This document shows, piece after piece, positions 43,967 through 49,832 of a stretch of 49,832 bases of DNA. Each line of letters opens with the position of its first letter. The first letter of the stretch is position 1. The notes under the pieces were generated by a model that was not told where the DNA came from, did not search any database, and worked only from the letters and a program-made list of their open reading frames with translations. This stretch comes from Marinilabilia sp046483585 (lineage in GTDB: Bacteria > Bacteroidota > Bacteroidia > Bacteroidales > Marinilabiliaceae): NCBI GenBank assembly GCA_046483585.1, contig JAWOCV010000011.1, positions 1 through 49,832 of the forward strand, read 5' to 3'. Made by a program: the position numbers and the translations under genes.

Positions 43967-43995
43967 AAAAAACCCGGACTTGCCGGGTTTTTTTC
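43967..43995 (+). terminator. Terminator of the HTH remnant
   Basis: AAACCCGG / CCGGGTTT-type hairpin with a seven-T tract directly after the stop codon. Confidence 0.75.
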
Positions 43996-44139
43996 TTATT
44001 CTAAAAGATCTAATCTTATTGTTTCAGGTTTACAAAATTAAAAAGAGGTGCACATATCTGAATGCAACTCTCTTTATTTTATACCCTTAATTCTTGAGCA
44101 TATTTCACAAAACCGTGCGAACAGTTAGTCGAAAAGTAG

Positions 44140-44691
44140 TTAATCATGTTCAAACGCAACAGTTTCCTTTTTAACCCATTGCCCGGCTACATTCTCAAAC
44201 AAATATGTCATAGAAGAATTACCATAAATCGTTCCAGACAATACGTTATACTTTATTAGCGCAAACTTTTTATCTTCAGAATAAATAGGTCTTGAAAAAA
44301 TGCAAAAATCTTTGCCGTAAATTTTCCATATTAAAAAATACACACTACAACCCTGTTCGATAAGGCCGTCTGAATCTGTAAAAAAGGAACTACACTTACT
44401 ATTTATCTTGTCACATAAATATTGTAAAGATTTAAAGCTCTCTTTATCCAACCAAATAGTTTCACTCTGAAATTTTATTCTCTTTATCTTGCAATTATCT
44501 ACCAATTTATACTTCTCAAATGTCTCCGACAACCCAATAGTATCTTCCATATCTAAAAAGAAATTAGCTATAATTGCATCATTATATAATTCATCCATAT
44601 GAATTACAGTATTTACTAAATCATCTGATTTTTCTTGAGCTAAAGAACATGTAGTCACAAACAATAATATGTGTATCCACAATAATTTCAT
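44140..44691 (-). CDS. Secreted hypothetical protein, candidate immunity protein
   Basis: A 183-residue product with a signal peptide (MKLLWIHILLFVTTCSLAQ) and no recognised domain. The mature part is mixed alpha/beta with several aromatic strands (SVYFLIWKIYGKDFCIFSRP) and five Cys. It lies 64 bp downstream of an RHS C-terminal tip with an HExxH motif, on the same strand, the usual place for the cognate immunity gene. A periplasmic immunity protein is therefore a reasonable guess. ATG 44691 begins the signal peptide. Confidence 0.5.
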   Translation of the reverse strand: MKLLWIHILLFVTTCSLAQEKSDDLVNTVIHMDELYNDAIIANFFLDMEDTIGLSETFEKYKLVDNCKIKRIKFQSETIWLDKESFKSLQYLCDKINSKCSSFFTDSDGLIEQGCSVYFLIWKIYGKDFCIFSRPIYSEDKKFALIKYNVLSGTIYGNSSMTYLFENVAGQWVKKETVAFEHD

Positions 44692-44763
44692 AAGTTCCAT
44701 ATTATGGTTCTATCCTAAAAAGTATATTATATTTTTCTGTTGCTGTACTTTTTATCGCATCTC

Positions 44764-45522
44764 TTAATCCCTGAGGAACTTTTTGCCAAGAAGGTCACTC
44801 ATCTGTGTATTATAAGCCCTCCCTTCTCGCTGCGATTTTGAAAGGTCTAAATAAGCCTCTCTCCCTAAAGTTTTATAGTCCTCATAATGCTGCCCTTCAT
44901 GAGAAAAAGCACTTCTTATTATATTTGCATCATCAGCAATTATAATTCTATCACTCGTTTTGGGCCTTTTATTTCCCTCAACATTTACCTTTATATTTCT
45001 ACCTGTAAAAGTCATAACAGCCTTATCAGTTTCTAAAAGGGGTAAGTCTGTTGAATTATAATGGTTATATATATTTAAAGAAGCCTCTGAGGATAAATCT
45101 GATTCTGAATGTAATGTCGAACTGGCTGCTCCTGTATCATGGTCTATTGATTCAATTCCATCTTCGGAAACCTGTTTATTATCATCTCAATCATTTTGGT
45201 CAATAACTTTAATTTTATCGGTTTCTGCATTATCTTCTCCAAGATATTCTCCTTTCTCATTAAAATAATCATCAATCCTCATCCCATCCGGGTCAATAAA
45301 CTTAAGAGGATTATTTGCCACATAAGCATAAGGTGAGACTGGATAATACTCTTCAGCCAAAGGGTCAATAGTGTTCCAACGTCCAATCGCCGGGTCATAA
45401 AACCGTGCCCCGTAATCATACCAACTTACGCGGTTTTTTACCGTTTCCCCCGGCTCCCTACCTGCTCCAAAACCAATGTTCAAAGAACGTCTACTACCCT
45501 CAAAAATAGCATCTTTTTTCTT
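44764..45522 (-). pseudogene. RHS core fragment with C-terminal HExxH tip, broken by an in-frame TGA
   Basis: One minus-strand frame holds the RHS core end (WYDYGARFYDPAIGRW; DPLAEEYYPVSPYAYVANNPL; DPDGM), a TGA at 45187-45189, a linker and a tip domain ending at 44764. The tip includes SHEGQHYEDYK, an HExxH zinc-protease-like motif, and REGRAYNTQ. The reading frame upstream closes at a stop (45523-45525), so the long RHS body is missing. Probably a detached polymorphic-toxin 3' cassette, now inactive unless the TGA is a recent lesion or a sequencing error. Confidence 0.75.
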
Positions 45523-46229
45523 TTAATTGAACCTTTTAGCTGAGAAATTCATTTCTGATGGCTTCAGTTATTTTCAGTTAAAAGAAAAAATAACAACATT
45601 ATTTTTTTAAAAGAAAACCGAAAAAAAGAAAGCCATACGCGTCAAGGAAGGACGGAAGGGATGTCAAGGCTTTGGGCAAAAATACTACCCGAGTGTGCGA
45701 GGGTGGAGATTTTTGCCCAAACCTCCCGAAGCAAAATCGGGATAAACTCCGGGCTTGGCCTTGACAGACCTGTAGGACGACTTATCTTTGCTGCGCTTTT
45801 TTTGGTTTTTGACTATCAGAGGGTTTCTCTTTATCTTTTTTTTCATCAGTAACCTGCTGTTTATAGGGTTTTGCGCGTGGAAAAAACAGCCTTGAGCGTG
45901 CGGCCGGGCGAAGGGTGCAATGAGTGAAGATAGGCACGAACGAACGGATTGCACCCGTAGCGAAGGGAACGAAGTGCGAGCCGTCTGCGAGTTGAGCAAG
46001 GGTGGCTGGCCGAAAGGGTGAGGAACGAACCCGAAGGACTGCCATATGTTGGTAGCGAAGGAACGTAGCGGACAACACAAGCCTGGCGGGGTTTTTGATT
46101 TCGGGTCAGCCCCGAGGGGTGGCTCAAAAACCATGACAGGCGCAGCTCGCAGCGATTCGCAGGCGAGCCTAACACAGCAGCGAAGGGATTTTTTAGCTTT
46201 GCCACAAAGGAACGACTGGCAAGGCTAAA
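45523..46229. other. GC-rich, hairpin-dense non-coding segment
   Basis: No gene is supported; overlapping minus-strand frames here lack family features. From about 45661 the DNA becomes GC-rich and carries at least six stem-loops. The pairs are 45663-45670 with 45758-45765 (enclosing 45671-45683 with 45709-45721, 13 bp perfect), 45725-45729 with 45737-45741, 45913-45921 with 45948-45956, 46090-46098 with 46124-46132, 46145-46150 with 46163-46168, and 46194-46204 with 46217-46227. Purine-rich CGAAG/GGAACG words recur. Strand is unknown. Confidence 0.5.
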
Positions 46230-46463
46230 AAAGACCGAGAGCTGCAGTGAGGAAGAGGAAGGAACGCAAAAAACATGACAAGCTGAAGCGTAGCGGAACC
46301 CGTAGGGAACCGTAGCTTTTGCGAAGGTGACCGAAGGGCGGACGGCGCTTTTTTATGCCTTAAAAATTTATATGGTTATAAAAAAGTGCCGGACGGCTTG
46401 GCGTGGCTTTTTGCTGACTGACGATGACGAACACCGCTTTACCGGGTCTTGGTGCGGTGGGGA
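46230..46463 (-). repeat. Toxin-3' repeat module R2
   Basis: It follows the toxin gene ending at 46464 by 4 nt. Hairpin arms are 46432-46437 and 46454-46459 (CACCGC / GCGGTG), then, on the minus strand, TTCGTCATCGTC, GCCGTCCGGCAC, an AT-rich middle, GCCGTCCGCCC and a GAGCTGCAGTGAG region shared with R1. Confidence 0.65.
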
Positions 46464-46757
46464 TTATAAGCTTAGTTTTTTATAGTCCTGATTATTATTC
46501 CAGAAACGTAAAAACTCTATGTTTCTGGCATCTACTATTCGATAAAATAAAGTAATCTGTTTGCAAACTACGCAGCGCTTAATTTCTGGCATATCAGTAT
46601 TCTGGAACTCAACATTCCCTTGTTTTAAGATAAATTCTGTCTCGTCAACTGCATCAATAAATTCCTGAGCTTCTCTTTCTGACCAGTCACGCAACAAGTA
46701 ATCAATATTATCAAAATAATCAAGCCTGGCTATTTTGTTCCAATGTACAGTTCTCAT
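46464..46757 (-). CDS. RelE/ParE family toxin
   Basis: A 97-residue type II toxin: VHWNKIARLDYFDNIDYLLRDWSEREAQEFI at the N-terminus and LFYRIVDARNIEFLRFWNNNQDYKKL at the C-terminus. The most diverged of the three toxins in this region. It overlaps its antitoxin gene by 4 bp. Confidence 0.88.
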   Translation of the reverse strand: MRTVHWNKIARLDYFDNIDYLLRDWSEREAQEFIDAVDETEFILKQGNVEFQNTDMPEIKRCVVCKQITLFYRIVDARNIEFLRFWNNNQDYKKLSL

Positions 46758-46999
46758 TTAAATCTTAAGTTTGGATATTTGCCTCTGGCTTCTTCCATTA
46801 CTTGTTCATGAGTATAAGTTTCCCCTCGCTTACTTGCTTCTAAGGCTTCATTGATAGCCTCTTGTTCATCCTTTGACAACTGATAAGGCGCACTGGCGTT
46901 TAATAATGCTACAAACTTATTGTAAACTTTTTCAAGGTCAGATTCCTTTAAGTTGTCTATCCTTCTGAACAAATCCAGTTTTATTTCTGCTGCATTCAT
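46754..46999 (-). CDS. Antitoxin component of type II TA pair
   Basis: An 81-residue acidic helical protein starting MNAAEIKLDLFRRIDNL. The C-terminal LSKDEQEAINEALEASKRGETYTHEQVMEEARGKYP motif is typical of this antitoxin class. The upstream 125 bp is nearly repeated in front of the antitoxin at 48162. Confidence 0.87.
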   Translation of the reverse strand: MNAAEIKLDLFRRIDNLKESDLEKVYNKFVALLNASAPYQLSKDEQEAINEALEASKRGETYTHEQVMEEARGKYPNLRFK

Positions 47000-47123
47000 A
47001 ATCGCAAAGTTTTTATCCTTTACAAAGTTAACGATTTATACTCCGTTTTGGTTTCTTTTTTTAAGTTGTTGCCCAAGTGTCTATCATATAAAATAAATGC
47101 CGTGTCAAGCTTAAAACAACACT
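47000..47123 (-). repeat. Conserved antitoxin-upstream block, copy A (promoter region)
   Basis: Read on the minus strand this block runs from the break in the RHS fragment to the antitoxin start. It contains TATAAATCGTTAACTTTG, with TAACTTTG (47023-47030) matching the -7 consensus. The same block precedes the antitoxin at 48162 (48163-48430), where a 135-bp element interrupts it. Confidence 0.65.
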
Positions 47124-47285
47124 GTAAACCGGGGTGCCGCCACTCATGTCTGCTTTGCCTTCGCTGTGGAGGATGTATTTTAATTCATCGCCTTCGTATG
47201 CAAAGTTTCCGGCATACCGGGTTTTTGTTCCGTCGGGGGCGGTTTTGACCAGTTTTTGCCCGTTGGCATCGTAAAGATAATCAAA
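47124..47285 (-). pseudogene. RHS/YD-repeat fragment A
   Basis: The minus strand reads DYLYDANGQKLVKTAPDGTK, then a YAG.FAYE.DELKYILHSEGK-type YD unit, ending GGTPVY where RHS similarity stops. It is flanked by a stop on the 5' side. Closely matches fragment B at 48431-48591. Confidence 0.75.
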
Positions 47286-47329
47286 TTAGCAACAACCAAT
47301 TCAATGTGTGGTAGTTAAAAACTACTGTT

Positions 47330-47493
47330 AATATGCGACGAAGTTGCAAGGTTCGCAGAGCGGGGAAACCTGAAGGGAAGACGGCGCCTTTTTATGCCTT
47401 AAAAATTTCTCTGTTTATATAAAAATTCCGGACCTTTTTGCTGATTAAGAATGACGAACACCGCTTTTACTGGGCTGGTGCGGTGGGATTAAT
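47330..47493 (-). repeat. Toxin-3' repeat module R3 (shortened)
   Basis: Hairpin arms are 47459-47464 and 47480-47485 (CACCGC / GCGGTG), 8 nt after the stop of the toxin remnant. AAGGCATAAAAA and GCCGTC words follow on the minus strand. The outer end ATGCGACGAAGTTGC is shared with R1; the middle is deleted relative to R1 and R2. Confidence 0.65.
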
Positions 47494-47640
47494 CTATCGC
47501 TTATTTATCTTGTTTTCATCACTTTCACAAGGGAAGAAATCAGTTACATATACAGTCCTTTCTTGCTCATTGATAAAATAAATGATTTTAATGGCTTTTT
47601 GTGAAGTGTAGTAACACAAGATGTAACGGTGCGTCCTACT
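47494..47640 (-). pseudogene. C-terminal remnant of another RelE/ParE-type toxin
   Basis: The frame reads THRYILCYYTSQKAIKIIYF then VYVTDFFPCESDENKINKR and stop. RYIL...IKIIYF...VYVTDFF is the last-strand pattern of RelE/ParE toxins. The 5' part is absent; the fragment abuts the stop of the intact toxin at 47639 and is followed by repeat module R3. Confidence 0.55.
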
Positions 47641-47938
47641 AATATCTGAGTTTTTTGGGATTTTGTCTGTTGTCCCAAAATGCATAAAGTTCTATAACTT
47701 TATCAGCTTCATTCACAAAATAGAACAAACTGTTATGCTTTGTTATTAAAGCCTTACGTATTTTCTGGAACCGGGAAGCTTTGAACTGGTAAGGGTTCTC
47801 TTCGATTTGCCCTATAACCTTTTGAGCCTTTCGAACAAAGTTTTGTATTTCTTTTTCGGTCCAGTTGTTTTCTAAATATTCTATTATCTCATCAAAAGTA
47901 TCTTCGGCCTCCTTAGACCACCTGGCAACTAAAGCCAT
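47639..47938 (-). CDS. RelE/ParE family toxin
   Basis: A 99-residue type II toxin: ARWSKEAEDTFDEIIEYLENNWTEKEIQNFV and a C-terminal ITKHNSLFYFV with FWDNRQNPKKLRY. A paralogue of the toxin at 43052-43363, sharing the KHNSLFY and NPKKL words. It overlaps its antitoxin gene by 10 bp. Confidence 0.9.
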   Translation of the reverse strand: MALVARWSKEAEDTFDEIIEYLENNWTEKEIQNFVRKAQKVIGQIEENPYQFKASRFQKIRKALITKHNSLFYFVNEADKVIELYAFWDNRQNPKKLRY

Positions 47939-48162
47939 TTTTCATGTTTTTTCATTACTTCAGAATGGGGTCTTGTCTCACCCCTTTTGGCTTGCTCCAT
48001 GCCTCTTTTTACAGACTCTTGAACACTTAGTGGTAGTTCGTCCCAAAAGTCTTCATCGTTGACCTCCTTGCTTAAAATTGCTCTTATAGCATTTAAAATA
48101 GTGGCATCCTCCACCTTGTCTATTAAGTTGTGCAGGTCCGATTTTAATTCTACAGTATTCAT
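47929..48162 (-). CDS. Antitoxin component of type II TA pair
   Basis: A 77-residue acidic protein starting MNTVELKSDLHNLIDKVED. The C-terminal FWDELPLSVQESVKRGMEQAKRGETRPHSEVMKKH is close to that of the antitoxin at 43353-43598. The frame is open to 48240, but ATG 48162 aligns with the other antitoxins. A -7-like TAACTTTG (48187-48194, minus strand) lies just upstream. Confidence 0.88.
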   Translation of the reverse strand: MNTVELKSDLHNLIDKVEDATILNAIRAILSKEVNDEDFWDELPLSVQESVKRGMEQAKRGETRPHSEVMKKHEKWL

Positions 48163-48242
48163 AGCTTCCTTTGTTTTTATCCTAGACAAAGTTAACGATT
48201 TATACTCTGTTTTGGTTGCTTTTTTGAAGTTGTTGCCCATGT

Positions 48243-48377
48243 CAATAGATCGGTAGATTTTTAGATATAAGACTTAAGATGAATCATATAATACTGAAAA
48301 TCTGCATTTTAACAAAAGAACTATTGAAATATAAGCAATTGAATCAAAGGTTCTTGCAAAAGTTTAATGGACTATTG
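48243..48377. mobile_element. 135-bp inverted-repeat element (family 1), copy 3, inserted in a repeat
   Basis: It starts CAATAGATCGGTAGATTTTT and ends AAAAGTTTAATGGACTATTG. The flanks (GTTGTTGCCC on one side, AAGTGGTCT on the other) are contiguous in the paralogous block near 47065-47090, which acts as an empty site. No open frame inside. Confidence 0.85.
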
Positions 48378-48430
48378 CCAAGTGGTCTTTTAGATAAAAT
48401 AAGTGTCGTGACAAGCATGAAACGACACTG

Positions 48431-48591
48431 GTAAACCGGGGTACCGCCACTCATGTCTGTTTTGCCTTCGCTGTGGAGGATGTATTTCAATTCATCGCTT
48501 TCGTAAACAAAGGTTCCGGCATAGTAGGTTTTTGTTCCGTCGGGGGCGGTTTTGGCCAGTTTTTGCCCGTTGGCATCGTAAATATAGTGAA
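48431..48591 (-). pseudogene. RHS/YD-repeat fragment B
   Basis: The minus strand reads HYIYDANGQKLAKTAPDGTK, TYYAGTFVYESDELKYILHS, EGKTDMSGGTPVYQ, then leaves the RHS pattern at the same point as fragment A. Its upstream edge coincides with the stop codon of the glycosyltransferase gene. Confidence 0.75.
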
Positions 48592-49608
48592 TTACAAACT
48601 TTTTTCCAACGCTCCCTCATAAACCTGAACATAATCATCCACCATTTTGTCACAACTGAAATGGTTTGCAGCCCAATCCCGGCAATACCTCCGATCGATG
48701 TTTTCCAGTTCGGGGACTTTTGAGACGGCTTCATCGACAGAATGAACCAGAAAACCCGTGGCCCCGTCTTTTATGAGCTCGGGCATTGATCCTTTGTTAA
48801 AGGCAATTACCGGTGTTCCGCAAAACATCGCTTCGGCCACACTTAATCCAAAGGGTTCTTCAAAATTAATGGGATGAAGGAGGGCTTTAGCGTTTTTCAG
48901 CAAACGGTCGCGTTTTTCAGGTCCGGCACTGCCTTCGAAGACCACATTCCGGTTGTCAACATGGGGGGCCACATGCTTATCAAAATATTCGCGGTCCTGG
49001 ATGATGCCGGCAATCACAAGCCGCTTTCCGGATTTCCGGGCAATTTCGATGGCCTCCCGGGTTCCCTTGTCGTGATGAATGCGCCCGAAATAGAGTAAGT
49101 AGTCCTCAGGGGTTTCGTTCAGCGTGAAATCACGTGCATCAATGCCATTATAGACCGTTGCCACATATTCAAGCTCCGGGTTCCGGTCGGAATGACTGAT
49201 GGATACGTAAAAATTGTTGCTGTTGTAGCGTTTGTAAACGGGGACAATACGGGGTGAAGAAAAGCCGTGTATGGTGGTCACCATCGGTGTGGATATCAAT
49301 CCGGTATAAGTCAGTGGCAAAAAATCGAAATGGTTGTGAATGATATCGAACTGCCCGGCCTTTTCCATCAGGTAGCTGATATGCAGACACTCGGCCACTT
49401 TAGGGTCCGTTTCTTTGTCTTCTTCATACCCGGTGGGTACGATACCGTCGAGCTGACCATGGGTGCGGGAATCGAGGGTGGCAAAGAGGGTCACATCATG
49501 ACCTCTTTCGACCAACCCTTCTGCTATATTGGATGCCACCTGTTCCCAGGGGCCATACTGACGTGGCGGGGTGCGCCAGGCGACGGGTGAGAGGATTGCG
49601 ATTTTCAT
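48592..49608 (-). CDS. Glycosyltransferase family 4 protein
   Basis: A 338-residue GT-B fold glycosyltransferase with no membrane segment. The N-terminus MKIAILSPVAWRTPPRQYGPWE carries the acceptor-side glycine/proline loop typical of a clade of GT4 enzymes. The donor-binding half has LLYFGRIHHDKGTREAIEIAR, HPINFEEPFGLSVAEAMFCGTPVIAF and GSMPELIKDGATGFLV (the EX7E region). ATG 49608 gives a normal start; the open frame extends upstream into a repeat. Sugar and acceptor are unknown. Its stop codon is directly joined to RHS fragment B, so the last residues may have been replaced. Confidence 0.88.
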   Translation of the reverse strand: MKIAILSPVAWRTPPRQYGPWEQVASNIAEGLVERGHDVTLFATLDSRTHGQLDGIVPTGYEEDKETDPKVAECLHISYLMEKAGQFDIIHNHFDFLPLTYTGLISTPMVTTIHGFSSPRIVPVYKRYNSNNFYVSISHSDRNPELEYVATVYNGIDARDFTLNETPEDYLLYFGRIHHDKGTREAIEIARKSGKRLVIAGIIQDREYFDKHVAPHVDNRNVVFEGSAGPEKRDRLLKNAKALLHPINFEEPFGLSVAEAMFCGTPVIAFNKGSMPELIKDGATGFLVHSVDEAVSKVPELENIDRRYCRDWAANHFSCDKMVDDYVQVYEGALEKSL

Positions 49609-49689
49609 AAATATTTTTTGATTTTGAACTTTGTGAACAAACCTTGCTGAAAAAGTCAGCAGTTTCACTTTTAATTTCTTTTCATTGTC

Positions 49690-49815
49690 CTTTTTGGCAT
49701 TGCCCCAAAAAGGACCAAAAAGGTCTAGTCCGTTTAAACCTATCAGCCCGCGAAAGCCAAAATTTCCGGCCATTGCGCAAGGCCGTGAAAGTCCCCCATT
49801 TTGGCTTTCCTCTAT
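49690..49815 (-). repeat. Island-edge inverted repeat, right copy
   Basis: The reverse complement of the segment at 42410-42576: exact 26-base (49726-49751) and 23-base (49690-49712) blocks, plus a diverged AATTTCCGG...CGCAAGGCC segment. Just upstream of the glycosyltransferase start. Confidence 0.8.
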
Positions 49816-49832
49816 CCGCCGGCCCGGAAAAC

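Noticed and set aside
44764..45483. Two separate genes (RHS fragment and a small HExxH protein)
   Set aside because: They are in one frame separated by a single TGA with coding-like sequence continuing between them, so they are treated as one broken gene.
45685..46205. Three overlapping minus-strand open frames of 98-149 codons in the GC-rich segment
   Set aside because: Compositionally biased (Ser, Arg, Pro), mutually overlapping in different frames, no motif or start context; they follow the hairpin-rich, GC-rich DNA.
43022..47485. Integron attC sites
   Set aside because: The hairpins sit at cassette-like positions after toxin stop codons, but the sequence beside them reads GTTCGTC, not the GTTRRRY R' box, and no integron integrase is in the window. 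Kept as a cassette hypothesis without calling attC.

Overview
The window reads as chromosomal DNA of a Bacteroidota bacterium, probably Bacteroidales-like. Signs are a secreted protein with a type IX secretion (T9SS)-like C-terminal domain, TamA/TamB, an ECF sigma factor with a small envelope partner, RHS/YD-repeat debris, promoters of the Bacteroidota form TTTG-N19-TAnnTTTG, and weak Shine-Dalgarno sites. Genus cannot be told from the sequence alone.

Layout: 0.3-4.9 kb holds housekeeping genes (PlsC-like acyltransferase, aspS, tadA) and a T9SS-type secreted protein, whose upstream region carries a 21-bp-period operator-like array. 6.2-12.2 kb is a minus-strand AmmeMemoRadiSam operon (Memo-AMMECR1 fusion, membrane spermidine-synthase-like protein, radical SAM enzyme) followed by a MaoC-like gene; two of its products look exported. 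tRNA-Lys follows, then an ECF sigma / membrane partner / CpxP-like trio, ychF, and a TamA-TamB-TPR-DUF3859 operon (15.9-24.3 kb). After a DUF418 protein come a repeat-rich gap, a DJ-1/PfpI protein and a PAS histidine kinase.

29-34.5 kb is a complete protein-thiocarboxylate homocysteine operon: ThiS-like carrier, MetY-type enzyme, ThiF/MoeB-type activator, JAMM protease, and a sulfite reductase ending in a TusA domain. In front of it is a strong promoter and what looks like a translation-coupled attenuator. It encodes a 31-codon leader peptide with a Cys-Met-Cys-Cys run, whose stop codon lies inside the 5' arm of an antiterminator, followed by an intrinsic terminator. This is the most interesting item in the window.

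35-37.7 kb is a proteostasis block (two Hsp20 proteins, a DegP/HtrA protease), followed by a 1340-residue AAA/TPR/histidine-kinase protein. From 42.4 kb to the right edge the DNA is a mosaic accessory region. It has three RelE/ParE-type toxin-antitoxin pairs plus one toxin remnant, RHS fragments, an RHS tip with an HExxH motif beside a secreted candidate immunity protein, and scars of an integrase and an HTH regulator. Each toxin gene or remnant is followed within 4-8 nt by the same CACCGC/GCGGTG hairpin repeat. The mosaic is bracketed by inverted copies of a repeat, and a GT4 glycosyltransferase sits at its right end.

Intergenic DNA throughout carries at least two families of short inverted-repeat-ended elements (about 135 bp and 93 bp). 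One 93-bp copy is nested inside a 135-bp copy, and another 135-bp copy can be seen as an insertion by comparison with a paralogous empty site.
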